From Candidatus Tayloriibacteriota bacterium (GTDB lineage Bacteria > Patescibacteriota > Minisyncoccia > Phycocordibacterales > PALSA-1337): DNA of 26,622 nucleotides. The position numbers and the translations under genes were made by a program. The stretch lies in NCBI GenBank assembly GCA_025353045.1, contig JANXRK010000068.1, positions 1 through 26,622 on the forward strand, given 5' to 3'. Under the pieces are notes generated by a model that worked only from the letters and a program-made list of their open reading frames with translations, was not told where the DNA came from and did not search any database. Below, in pieces: positions 1 to 8,916 of the stretch (within the stretch, counting starts at the first letter, position 1; each line of letters starts with the position of its first letter).

Positions 1-208
1 TAGCGATTAAGGCAATGCCGAGTATTAAACTATTTCTAAAAGCTACCTTTTTCATTTTGAAAAGAGAATGTGCTGTTATGATCATAAATACTGTCGCTGC
101 AAGGATAACTATTCCTGTGATTGGATGCAGAACTAGACTTAGTAAACCCATAATAATGCTACCAGCAGATCCTAAGTATAATAAACCACCTACTGCATAT
201 TTTTGCAT
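1..208 (-). CDS. Partial hypothetical membrane protein, N-terminal 69 residues
   Basis: The minus strand is open from an ATG at 208 to the window edge, giving 69 residues with no stop. The peptide is strongly hydrophobic. Likely membrane segments are at about residues 6-27 and 30-47, followed by a basic loop (KMKK, 51-54) and the start of a third segment from about residue 60. It is divergent from fusA. A promoter-like TTGAAG-N17-TAAAAT lies just upstream, leaving only 8 bases to the ATG, so the mRNA would have almost no leader. I do not recognise the family, and the C-terminus is outside the window. An overlapping plus-strand ORF (15-233) is less credible because it lacks these features. Confidence 0.6.
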   Translation of the reverse strand, partial: MQKYAVGGLLYLGSAGSIIMGLLSLVLHPITGIVILAATVFMIITAHSLFKMKKVAFRNSLILGIALIA

Positions 209-216
209 TTCTCATC

Positions 217-245
217 ATTTTACGGTAAGCTAGAGCCTACTTCAA
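217..245 (-). promoter_or_regulatory. Putative promoter of the divergent membrane protein gene
   Basis: Read on the minus strand, TTGAAG (245-240) and TAAAAT (222-217) are separated by exactly 17 bases. The -10 box ends 8 bases before the ATG at 208, so the predicted transcript has a leader of about 1-2 bases. This is sequence inference only. Confidence 0.45.
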
Positions 246-277
246 GTATTTCATTATTTATTCAATTAACTTAATTT

Positions 278-2422
278 ATGCAACGCGACTATCCATTAGA
301 GAAAGTAAGAAATTTCGGTATCATTGCTCATATTGATGCTGGTAAAACAACAACTTCAGAACGAATTCTTTTTTATACAGGAGAAATTCATAAGATTGGT
401 GAAGTACATGATGGAGAAACTACAACAGACTGGATGGAACAGGAGCGAGAACGAGGCATTACTATTACTGCCGCCGCTATTACTTGTTTTTGGAATCCTT
501 CATATATGCCAAAGGAGGATGTTTCAAAGAAAGTACGCTTCAATGTTATCGACACCCCAGGGCACATAGACTTTACTGTCGAGGTGAAGCGTTCTTTGCG
601 AGTGCTCGACGGAGCTGTTGTGGTTTTCGATGGGGTTGCTGGAGTAGAGCCTCAATCAGAGACAAACTGGAGATATGCTGATGAAAGTAATGTGCCTCGT
701 CTTTGCTTTATTAATAAAATGGATCGAACAGGAGCCAGTTTTGAAAAATCATATGCTTCTATTCTTGAACGTTTGAATAAAAGAGCAGTCCGATTCCAGA
801 TTCCAATTGGAACAGAAGGAGATCATGAAGGAGTTGTTGATCTTTTGAAAATGAAAGCATATTTCTTCGAAGGGGAGAAGGGTATTAACGTTGTTGAAAA
901 AGAAATCCCTGAGAACTTTCTTGCTGATGCTAAAAAATATCATGCAGAATTGATTGAAAAAGCAGTTGAGTATAATGACTCTTTGATGCAACAATATTTG
1001 GATGGAAAAGAAATCTCTGTTGATGTTTTGAAGGCAGAAATCCGAAAACTAGTCATCGAAAACAAGATATTTCCAGTATTCACTGGATCTGCTTTGAAAA
1101 ACGTTGGAGTGCAGCTAGTTCTCGATGCCGTTGTCGATTATCTTCCCGCTCCTACAGATCTTAAGCCTGTTAAAGGAACAGATCCAAACACAGGAGAAGA
1201 AATATTTAGAAGTGCGTCTGATGCAGAACCTTTTGCTGCTTTGGCTTTCAAGCTCCAAAACGATCCATTCGTAGGACAGCTCACATTCTTCCGAGTGTAT
1301 TCTGGAACTATCGAGGCTGGAACTTATCTTTATAATTCTACAACAGGTAAAAAAGAGCGACTTGGACGTATCGTCCGACTTCAGGCTGATAAGCGAGAAG
1401 AAGTGAAGAAAGTTTTTGCAGGAGAAATCGCCGCCGCTGTAGGTTTGAAAGATGCTCTTACGTCTCATACATTCTGTGATGAAGAAAAGCCAATTGTTCT
1501 GGAGACAATTAAATTCCTTGAGCCAGTGGTTTCTCTTCGAGTTGAGCCAAAGACAAAAGCTGATCAGGAGAAGATGGGTATGGCCCTTAAAAAACTTGGA
1601 AATGAAGATCCTACATTTAAAATCTCTTCAAATAGTGAGACAGGAGAAACAATCATCTCAGGTATGGGTGAGCTTCACTTGGACATTATGGTTGATCGAA
1701 TGAAAAGAGAATTCGGTGTTGAGACAACAGTCGGTAAGCCTCAAGTAGCGTATCGAGAGACTATTTTAGGTACTGCAGAGGCAGAACATAAATACATCAA
1801 GCAATCAGGAGGTAAGGGTCAATATGGCCACGTAAAGATAAATATCAAGCCTATGGAGAAACTTGTTGAGGGTGAGAAGATTCCAAAAAATGTTAGTCGA
1901 TATGATGACTTTGAATTCGTAAACTCAATTAAGGGAGGAGTTATTCCACAAGAATTCATTCCTGCCGTAGAAAAGGGTGTTCATGAAGCTATGGACAGAG
2001 GAGTTGTGGCAGGCTTTAGAATGGTAAATGTTTCTTGTGAGCTTACTTTTGGTTCATATCATGATGTGGACTCATCTGAAATCGCCTACAAGATCGCTGG
2101 ATCACAGGCTTTCCAAGAAGCAGCAAAGCGAGCAAGGCCAGTAATCCTTGAACCTATTATGAAACTCGAAGTTCTTTTCCCAGATAAGTTCATGGGAGAT
2201 GTTACAGGAAGTATTTCATCAAAGCGAGGAACTATCGAAGAGATGACAGAAAGAGGACAGGCAAAAGTTCTCCATGCTATGGTGCCTCTTTCAGAGATGT
2301 TCGGATATACAACACAGCTCAGATCTATGACTTCAGGTCAGGGAAGCGCGACAATGGAATTCGATCACTATGATGTAGTGCCGAAGAACGTAGAAGCGAC
2401 AATTGTTGAGGCGAGGAAGTAA
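278..2422 (+). CDS. fusA: Elongation factor G
   Basis: EF-G is the GTPase that drives ribosomal translocation and, with RRF, ribosome recycling. The 714-residue product has normal family length. Visible GTPase motifs are the P-loop AHIDAGKTT (residues 17-25), RGITI (59-63), DTPGH (92-96), NKMD (146-149) and GSALK near residue 270. Later domains include the domain IV signature GGKGQYGH near residue 510 and the domain V SMTSGQGS near the C-terminus. The ATG at 278 gives the usual start, with the P-loop beginning at residue 17. There is no Shine-Dalgarno sequence upstream, only AT-rich DNA. Unlike the usual str operon, rpsL and rpsG do not precede it and tuf lies 10 kb downstream. Confidence 0.98.
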   Translation: MQRDYPLEKVRNFGIIAHIDAGKTTTSERILFYTGEIHKIGEVHDGETTTDWMEQERERGITITAAAITCFWNPSYMPKEDVSKKVRFNVIDTPGHIDFTVEVKRSLRVLDGAVVVFDGVAGVEPQSETNWRYADESNVPRLCFINKMDRTGASFEKSYASILERLNKRAVRFQIPIGTEGDHEGVVDLLKMKAYFFEGEKGINVVEKEIPENFLADAKKYHAELIEKAVEYNDSLMQQYLDGKEISVDVLKAEIRKLVIENKIFPVFTGSALKNVGVQLVLDAVVDYLPAPTDLKPVKGTDPNTGEEIFRSASDAEPFAALAFKLQNDPFVGQLTFFRVYSGTIEAGTYLYNSTTGKKERLGRIVRLQADKREEVKKVFAGEIAAAVGLKDALTSHTFCDEEKPIVLETIKFLEPVVSLRVEPKTKADQEKMGMALKKLGNEDPTFKISSNSETGETIISGMGELHLDIMVDRMKREFGVETTVGKPQVAYRETILGTAEAEHKYIKQSGGKGQYGHVKINIKPMEKLVEGEKIPKNVSRYDDFEFVNSIKGGVIPQEFIPAVEKGVHEAMDRGVVAGFRMVNVSCELTFGSYHDVDSSEIAYKIAGSQAFQEAAKRARPVILEPIMKLEVLFPDKFMGDVTGSISSKRGTIEEMTERGQAKVLHAMVPLSEMFGYTTQLRSMTSGQGSATMEFDHYDVVPKNVEATIVEARK

Positions 2423-2434
2423 TTGAGGTATAAT
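2406..2434 (+). promoter_or_regulatory. Putative leaderless promoter for the first surface-protein gene
   Basis: TTGAGG (2406-2411, inside the last fusA codons) is 17 bases from a perfect TATAAT (2429-2434). Six bases separate the -10 box from the GTG at 2441, so the expected transcription start coincides with the start codon. This supports GTG 2441 as a leaderless start over the in-frame TTG at 2423. Confidence 0.6.
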
Positions 2435-2440
2435 AGTATA

Positions 2441-4705
2441 GTGAAAAAAATATATTCTATTTCGACAACATTAATAGTTGTTTTAGCATTGTCACTTGTC
2501 TTCCTAAAAGTTCAAGCTGCTTCCGGAGATACAATTTTCAACACTGTGCCAGTTGGCTCCATCAGTACTGTCACACCAGTAGTTGACATTATAAAAGGTA
2601 GTAAATTCTTAAGAGAGACATATCTAGAAAACCATGAACCTTCTTATGGTGTGAGTATAAACGAAGAGATGACTAAGCATCATTTGTTTGAAAAGAGTGG
2701 TAAATCATTGTTTGCAGAAGCTATTCAATACGCTGCTGTAACTAATGGACCACCCGGGGCATCAAAGTTTTTTGCTAATGAAAAAATATCTAAAAAAGAA
2801 GATCTTACAAATGACGCATCATACATAAAAAGATATGGATTGGATTATTGTGTTGTGACTGATCATAAATACACATCATATCGAAATCTTTTTTCTCATG
2901 TAACTGGTAAATATGGAACAGCAGAAGCAACTAATACGCATTACTGTACTGGACCAAAAGGTCAAGATCCAAAAACAGTTAAACCTGAAAAAGTAGATGA
3001 TCCGCCCGATGTTCGTGAGGAATTTATTGAAGGGGAGAGTGATATAAAAATTGGAAAAGATCTTATATATAAAATATATAAAGTAAGAGCCGATTCTCAT
3101 GCTTTGCTACGTCTAAAGCTTCCAGAAGAAAATCTTTGCATTCAATATGGAAGGTATTTGGTAAATGAATGCGCTAAAATGGCTGCGTCAACTTTTTTAC
3201 CTGGAGGATTTATATTGTCTAGTACAGGAGCTGTGACAAAAATGACTGCGGCTATGGAGAATGCGATTTTTAAGAATAATCCTACTTGGTTGGTTACATT
3301 AAGGGTTACTGCTACCGCACTCAGACCAAAAGAGGGAAAAGATATATCTGTAAATAATGCTTTATATACTGATACTGAAGAGATATTCGATGGATTCCCT
3401 GTTGCCTGTGCCAATATAACTGTTGCTGGTAAAAAGCCACAAACTGTTTATAAAACAGCAAATACTTGCGAAGTAATCGTAGGTATTCATGCAAGAGATG
3501 CTATAAAAGATGTGACTCCATCTGTATCTGGATACAAATATTTTAGATATAATATTGAAGTAGTTGGTGATCCTGTAAGACAAGTGAAAAAGAACGTATT
3601 TGGTGCAACTGTTGTTGATACTTCTTTAATTGATCCTGATACAGCAAGTGACGATGGGTATGTTCCAGTTCTCGATGAGGACGGCTTTATCGCTGATGGT
3701 CCTGAGGATGTGCCAAAATATTCTCTGGAGAATAATTCTGCTGTGGCTGATACAGTAGCCCCTTCTATACCAACAAATCTTAGTGCCAAAGTGGTATCAT
3801 CTTCACAAGTTTATCTATCTTGGTCTCCAAGTATTGATAATGTTAAGGTCAATGGATATATTATCTATCGAAATAGTATACCTGTCGGAATTGCATTAAA
3901 TAACCAATATTCAGATATGACATTGGCAGCAAATACTTCTTATGTCTATAAGATCAGGTCATACGATGCCTCAGGTAATATTTCTGACTATTCATTATCA
4001 AAAAATATATCAACACCGAGTATTGCTGTAGTCAAGGATACGGTTCCGCCTGTTATTTCGACTGTCAGTTATTCATTAACTAGTCCTGCAAGGATTTATA
4101 TTTCTTGGTATACAAATGAAAATTCTGATACACAAGTAGACTACGGCCAGTCCTCATCTTATGGCCATTCTTCATTATTGAATTCAACGATGACAACCTC
4201 TCACTCTATAGATATTAGTGCTTTGAATCCAGGGACTACCTATCATTTCCGAGTAAAATCAAAAGATTCAGAAGGAAATGTCGCTATGTCTAGTGACAAT
4301 ACGTTTACTACAACAAATACTGTAGTATCTACGCCACAAAATAATACAAATAACAATAATACAGGTAATTCTACAACTGGTACGGTGCCAAGAATTCCAA
4401 TAATCACAAAAATAAGTCCTACATCAGGATCGTTTGGGGATACCATAATCATTTCAGGTACTAATTTTGATGGAGCTATTGAGGATACGATATTTATAAG
4501 TAATGCCAATGGTTCAATTAATCCAACATTTATATCAGCGAATTCGGGAGAGGTAAAAATAAAAGTACCAAATATTCCAACTGGAACATATACTCTGTAT
4601 TTGTTGGCTAATAATGGGGAATCAAATCACATGATATTCAGAGTCATAGCACCACCAAATCTAACCACAGCAGTCATGGATTGGTTCCTATCGTTTTTTA
4701 AGTAG
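2441..4705 (+). CDS. Secreted FN3/IPT surface protein with DWF tail
   Basis: This 754-residue protein begins with a clear signal peptide: KK at residues 2-3, a hydrophobic core at about 10-22, and likely cleavage after VQA at 26. Residues about 30-430 form a region I do not recognise, containing several cysteines. Two fibronectin type III domains follow (about 436-530 and 533-620), then an Asn/Thr-rich linker, an IPT/TIG domain (about 650-735) and the C-terminal tail AVMDWFLSFFK. The start is GTG 2441; an in-frame TTG at 2423 would add six residues before the basic N-region. There is no catalytic motif, so an extracellular structural or adhesive role is inferred. Arginine is mostly AGA/AGG (13 of 18), unlike the CGA-rich ribosomal genes. 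Confidence 0.9.
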   Translation: MKKIYSISTTLIVVLALSLVFLKVQAASGDTIFNTVPVGSISTVTPVVDIIKGSKFLRETYLENHEPSYGVSINEEMTKHHLFEKSGKSLFAEAIQYAAVTNGPPGASKFFANEKISKKEDLTNDASYIKRYGLDYCVVTDHKYTSYRNLFSHVTGKYGTAEATNTHYCTGPKGQDPKTVKPEKVDDPPDVREEFIEGESDIKIGKDLIYKIYKVRADSHALLRLKLPEENLCIQYGRYLVNECAKMAASTFLPGGFILSSTGAVTKMTAAMENAIFKNNPTWLVTLRVTATALRPKEGKDISVNNALYTDTEEIFDGFPVACANITVAGKKPQTVYKTANTCEVIVGIHARDAIKDVTPSVSGYKYFRYNIEVVGDPVRQVKKNVFGATVVDTSLIDPDTASDDGYVPVLDEDGFIADGPEDVPKYSLENNSAVADTVAPSIPTNLSAKVVSSSQVYLSWSPSIDNVKVNGYIIYRNSIPVGIALNNQYSDMTLAANTSYVYKIRSYDASGNISDYSLSKNISTPSIAVVKDTVPPVISTVSYSLTSPARIYISWYTNENSDTQVDYGQSSSYGHSSLLNSTMTTSHSIDISALNPGTTYHFRVKSKDSEGNVAMSSDNTFTTTNTVVSTPQNNTNNNNTGNSTTGTVPRIPIITKISPTSGSFGDTIIISGTNFDGAIEDTIFISNANGSINPTFISANSGEVKIKVPNIPTGTYTLYLLANNGESNHMIFRVIAPPNLTTAVMDWFLSFFK
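4670..4702 (+). other. C-terminal DWF tail, copy 1
   Basis: Encodes AVMDWFLSFFK, ending at the stop codon. It follows an IPT domain and a short linker. The same pattern ends the next two surface proteins. A hydrophobic tail with a terminal basic residue suggests sorting or membrane association, which is inference. Confidence 0.7.
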
Positions 4706-4714
4706 TTTGTATTG

Positions 4715-4723
4715 TGTTATAAT
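4715..4723 (+). promoter_or_regulatory. Extended -10 promoter element before the second surface-protein gene
   Basis: TGT-TATAAT matches an extended -10 promoter and lies 10 bases after the previous stop. No good -35 is visible, which extended -10 promoters tolerate. The predicted start is near 4730, leaving a leader of about 40 AT-rich bases with no Shine-Dalgarno sequence. Confidence 0.5.
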
Positions 4724-4770
4724 AATATAAGTTATATTCAGTTTTTATTATTAAAGATACTTTTATTATT

Positions 4771-7700
4771 ATGAATAAATTTACCAAGGTTGTTTTATTA
4801 GCTTTTATCGTAGCTGTGTTTTTAGGAACTGTAAGAGAAAATGCACATGCCTCCACATTAAACACAGGAGTTACGGTGAATAAAATAACATTACCCGAAT
4901 ATGTTTTTGCGGGTAAAGATGCAAATATCATTCTCCATTTCAATGGGGGACCTATAACTCCAGATCAAGATATAAGTATTCATCCACTTAATGGATTTAC
5001 ATATGGAGAGATTCATACAGGTACTCATATTCCGATAATTGGATGGGTAGACGACCAGGTTATTCGTGGTTTTAACCAACCTGTCTACTGGGACTTTAAT
5101 GGTAATGGTTGTAGTCATAATTGTTATCCTCAGACACTACCACTTGATAAAAGTACATCAAAATGGTCAGGACAAGTAGATATTCCTGTGACTATACATA
5201 TTCCAAGCGGTCTTCCAAGTGCCATCTATCCGATTAGAATTGGTCTACACAATAGTGATGCTTACAAGACTCTCGTGGCAGGTCCTGGTGTTTATGAAAA
5301 GATAGATTCAAACATTTATAATTACGAGGTAGGAAGTTTGACGGTGGCCACACCTTGTAGAGATGTAAACTATACATTCACTCGAAATCTTAGAGAAAAT
5401 GATTCTGATCCAGATGTGACTCTTTTACAGAGCTATCTTTATGTCGATGAGCCATCTATAACTAAACTTTCACCTCCTTCTGGTCTTTTTGATAATAATA
5501 CTGTTAGTGCTCTTGGGGCATATCAAAAAAATGCTAAATTGCCAGTTACTGGAATCTTTGATGATGCGACAAGAGCATATATTAATTCTGAATGTAATCT
5601 TGATAGATCAATTCCAACCATCAACAACATTACCCCGTCCTCTGCTATTTCAGGGGCTAGAATAACTTTGAATGGAGCTAACTTTAAGCCAGATTCAAAG
5701 TTGCATTTTATACTAGAAACAAATGAAGCAGCATTAGTTGAAGTTAAACCAATATCAGTTACGCCAACTCAAATTATTGCCAACGTGCCTGATATTTCAC
5801 CAGGTTGTGTATATAATACTTCAACATGTAAGACTTTTGGTTGGTATATCGAAATAGTCGATAAGCATTATAATGGTAGCTATGATACTTCAAACCCACC
5901 ATATGTAATACCCATTAGAAATACATTATTTAAAGTGACTCCTACTCCGGATACCACAGCTCCTTCTATCCCTGAAAAACCTATTGCTTCTAGTGTAACT
6001 ATCGATGGTCTAACTTTGTCTTGGGCTGGTTCTACCGAACTTGTTTCTGGTTCGGGTATTGCTGGGTATAAAATATATAAAGATGGAAACTTACTGGCAT
6101 CAATAGATGCTCCAATACCCCTAGATTCAAATCCAAACCCAATTCCAGTATATGCTGTAACTGGATTGAGTCCGAACACCAGATACTCATTCACTATTGC
6201 GTCCTTTGATAAAGCTGGCAATATCTCAGCACAGTCTGCTCCTGCCACAGTTACAACTAATCTACTTACTATAGATCGTATATGTACAATGTGTGCATAT
6301 GTCGAAGGATCACAATTTTCTTATTCTCGATCATTCAATCTTCCATTTGATGCTAATGGTTTAGCAGAAATAATAAGTACTAATCCAGCTAGTATAAATG
6401 GAAGTGTTGCTTATTCAACTTCCGACAATATGTCATTTATAATGACAGGGTCTTTCACTGGGTCTTTCACTATTGACTCAGGTACCAAAGCTTTTTTGGG
6501 AGGGAAGGAAGCGGTAATGACTGGCCATAGTGGTCTTTGGTTGTATGTAAGTCCAACACTTGATCTTAAATTTGGTTCAACATATGAATTCTACCTCGCT
6601 GATGCAAATGGAAAAGTTAAAACAAATAAGGTAAAAATAAAAATTTCTGGACCTTTTACAGATTCACCACAATCTCACATTAGTGGTACTTCTCGAAGTT
6701 CAGGAAATGTTGGGGATCCAGTGACCGTAAATGGAACAGGCTTCACAGGAGCTCTTAAAAATGGAATTGCACTAACAGATTCTTCAGGTATTTCAGTTAA
6801 TGTAATACCAACTTCAGCTTCAGATAAATCACTTCAATTTACTATTCCTACCCTTGTTGCAAGAGACTATAATATTACTGTTCTTGCAAATGGTGGAGTG
6901 TCGAATCCTTGGGCTATAAAGGTGAAAGCTGCTCAGTTAGATACAGTCCCTCCTTCTACTCCTGGTCAGCCAGTTTCATCAAATCCAAATTCCACAGCTC
7001 TAACTTTGTCATGGAGTGCTTCCATAGATAATATTGGGGTCGTACAATATAATATCTATAAAAATGGAGAATTACTTACAACATCACCAATTCCGTTATA
7101 TACAGTAATGGACTTAACTCCAAACGTAGCATATTCCTTCGTCATAACTGCGGTTGATGCGGCGGGAAATATTTCTGAAAAATCTCTTTCCTCATCGTTG
7201 AAGACCACCTCTACCTCTGAAAATATACTAACACCGGTGATATATAGTGTAAGTCCAACCTCAGGTCCTTTTGAAAGTAAAATCACTATCATAGGTACCA
7301 ACTTCTTAACTGAGTCAAATAGAACTAGTGTGACTGTATTTTTTACTAATGCATTAGGAAAGCAAATCCGCCTTACCCCAGATTCAATTTCTTCTACAAA
7401 AATTACATTTTATTTACCTTCAGACTTTAAATCATATATAAGTGGTAACACGGTGTTTGGTATTCAGGTTGTAAATTTTAGTAACAAAGTTCCTGGGAAA
7501 GGAGATACATCTAGTAATATTTTGAACTTCACTATTACTGCACCGAAACCTGCGATTACTTCAATTTCTGCAAATTCAGGAAAAGTTGGTGACTCTATAA
7601 CTGTGTATGGAACAGGATTTGATAACCTGTCTACTGATGCAATATTATTAACCAATTCAGTTGGTGTTTCTACTAAGGCAACAGTTCTATCTACTACCGC

Positions 7701-8796
7701 ATACTCAATTGAATTCAAAGTACCGAATATCGTTCTAGATCCAAAGGGTTACAATGTTACTGTACATGCAGAAGCGGGGATATCAAATACTTGGACTATG
7801 TATGTCAAATCTGACACAGTAATTCCTATCGTGATTACACCACCAGCCGTCGTGGTTTCAAAACCGGCTATTAGTGCTATATGGTATTTCACAGGTACGA
7901 CAGCAAAATACAATGACACCTTAACTGTTATTGGAACAAATCTTACTCCAATACTTGCTGATGGACTATTTCTAACAAATTCCAACGGTGCTACGGTCGG
8001 TGTTTCAGCTATTGCACCTACAGCAACACGGGTCCAGTTTAAAATGCCAAATCTTCCTACTGGAGCCTACAATGTAAATATTAAAACAAGTGCTGGTCTA
8101 TCAAATTCTTGGACGTTTAGTGTAACGGGAGCAGCTGTGGTACCCACTGCTGATACATTGGCACCTTCAGTTCCAAATAAACCGTCAGCATCAAACGTTA
8201 CTACAACAGGATTCACACTATATTGGCCAGCTTCTACGGATAATGTTGGGGTGCTTGGTTACAAAGTATATAGAAATGGATCTCTGATCGGTTCTATCAT
8301 CAATTCCGTCGCATATGTAGTAAGTGGTTTGACTGCAAATACCACTTACAACTTCACAGTATCAGCTTTCGATAACGTCGGAAATGAATCATCTCAATCA
8401 CTAGTATTACCAGTAACAACAGCAGGATCTGGTACTGTAGTTTCCACAACTCCCACCATCCCCTCAACTCCTTTCATGACTTCAATCACACCCTCAATCT
8501 TCAAAGTTGGAGTTCCAATCAATATTACCATCGCAGGTACCAACTTCAACGGTGTCATAGAAGAGTTGATCTCAATCAGTAACGCTAGCGGTACTCTCAG
8601 TCCAACACTCATCTCAGCAACACCAACTGAAATAAAAATATCTATACCACCATTACCTATAGGAACCTACTATATCAATTTCTCAGCTGACAAGGGTGAC
8701 TCAAATACTCAATCATTTACTGTGACCTCGGCAGTAGGAATGGGAAGTACCAATAGGGCGTCGGTGTTTGATTGGTTCATCTCACTTTTCAAGTAA
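4771..8796 (+). CDS. Large secreted multi-domain surface protein (IPT/FN3, peptidoglycan-binding)
   Basis: This 1341-residue protein has a signal peptide (residues 1-27, cleavage likely after AHA) and an unrecognised N-terminal region to about 190. A peptidoglycan-binding_1-like module (195-275) is bounded by Cys residues. After it come alternating IPT/TIG and FN3 modules: IPT 281-390, FN3 394-496, an unassigned segment with CTMC (about 497-630), IPT 636-720, FN3 724-812, IPT 822-924, IPT 927-1015, IPT 1032-1118, FN3 1128-1219 and IPT 1234-1320. The tail is SVFDWFISLFK. The last IPT resembles that of the upstream protein, suggesting a shared C-terminal cassette. A wall-bound stalk or adhesin is the likely role. 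Domain edges are estimates by eye. Confidence 0.92.
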   Translation: MNKFTKVVLLAFIVAVFLGTVRENAHASTLNTGVTVNKITLPEYVFAGKDANIILHFNGGPITPDQDISIHPLNGFTYGEIHTGTHIPIIGWVDDQVIRGFNQPVYWDFNGNGCSHNCYPQTLPLDKSTSKWSGQVDIPVTIHIPSGLPSAIYPIRIGLHNSDAYKTLVAGPGVYEKIDSNIYNYEVGSLTVATPCRDVNYTFTRNLRENDSDPDVTLLQSYLYVDEPSITKLSPPSGLFDNNTVSALGAYQKNAKLPVTGIFDDATRAYINSECNLDRSIPTINNITPSSAISGARITLNGANFKPDSKLHFILETNEAALVEVKPISVTPTQIIANVPDISPGCVYNTSTCKTFGWYIEIVDKHYNGSYDTSNPPYVIPIRNTLFKVTPTPDTTAPSIPEKPIASSVTIDGLTLSWAGSTELVSGSGIAGYKIYKDGNLLASIDAPIPLDSNPNPIPVYAVTGLSPNTRYSFTIASFDKAGNISAQSAPATVTTNLLTIDRICTMCAYVEGSQFSYSRSFNLPFDANGLAEIISTNPASINGSVAYSTSDNMSFIMTGSFTGSFTIDSGTKAFLGGKEAVMTGHSGLWLYVSPTLDLKFGSTYEFYLADANGKVKTNKVKIKISGPFTDSPQSHISGTSRSSGNVGDPVTVNGTGFTGALKNGIALTDSSGISVNVIPTSASDKSLQFTIPTLVARDYNITVLANGGVSNPWAIKVKAAQLDTVPPSTPGQPVSSNPNSTALTLSWSASIDNIGVVQYNIYKNGELLTTSPIPLYTVMDLTPNVAYSFVITAVDAAGNISEKSLSSSLKTTSTSENILTPVIYSVSPTSGPFESKITIIGTNFLTESNRTSVTVFFTNALGKQIRLTPDSISSTKITFYLPSDFKSYISGNTVFGIQVVNFSNKVPGKGDTSSNILNFTITAPKPAITSISANSGKVGDSITVYGTGFDNLSTDAILLTNSVGVSTKATVLSTTAYSIEFKVPNIVLDPKGYNVTVHAEAGISNTWTMYVKSDTVIPIVITPPAVVVSKPAISAIWYFTGTTAKYNDTLTVIGTNLTPILADGLFLTNSNGATVGVSAIAPTATRVQFKMPNLPTGAYNVNIKTSAGLSNSWTFSVTGAAVVPTADTLAPSVPNKPSASNVTTTGFTLYWPASTDNVGVLGYKVYRNGSLIGSIINSVAYVVSGLTANTTYNFTVSAFDNVGNESSQSLVLPVTTAGSGTVVSTTPTIPSTPFMTSITPSIFKVGVPINITIAGTNFNGVIEELISISNASGTLSPTLISATPTEIKISIPPLPIGTYYINFSADKGDSNTQSFTVTSAVGMGSTNRASVFDWFISLFK
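8761..8793 (+). other. C-terminal DWF tail, copy 2
   Basis: Encodes SVFDWFISLFK up to the stop codon. The DNA differs from copy 1 at many synonymous positions, so the match is kept at the protein level rather than being a recent DNA duplication. Confidence 0.7.
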
Positions 8797-8828
8797 TATG
8801 GGTATAAGTAATTAGTATAAACAAAATG

Positions 8829-8859
8829 GAACTGGTATGATTACACCAGTTCTTTTTTG
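8829..8859 (+). terminator. Intrinsic terminator after the large surface-protein gene
   Basis: GAACTGGT (8829-8836) pairs perfectly with ACCAGTTC (8845-8852) across an 8-base loop and is followed by six T residues. It lies 33 bases after the stop and separates this gene from the next two. Confidence 0.88.
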
Positions 8860-8870
8860 TTTTGTCTTAT

Positions 8871-8904
8871 TTATTACTTACATTATTACTTACATTATTA
8901 CTTA
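8871..8904 (+). repeat. 12-bp direct tandem repeat, about 2.8 copies
   Basis: The unit TTATTACTTACA occurs at 8871-8882 and 8883-8894, and a third partial copy (10 of 12 bases) starts at 8895. It lies between the terminator and the next start codon, overlapping the expected promoter region. A regulatory or simply slippage-derived origin is possible. Confidence 0.85.
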
Positions 8905-8916
8905 GCTAAAATTCTT

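Noticed and set aside
2423..2440. In-frame TTG start at 2423 for the first surface protein
   Set aside because: It puts six residues before the basic start of the signal peptide and lies upstream of the expected transcription start, whereas GTG 2441 fits both.
8871..8904. CRISPR-like array
   Set aside because: The 12-base units abut directly with no spacers.
8857..8916. Upstream in-frame start adding 20 residues to the third surface protein
   Set aside because: The extra residues are a translation of the terminator T-run and the tandem repeat; ATG 8917 gives a classic signal peptide.
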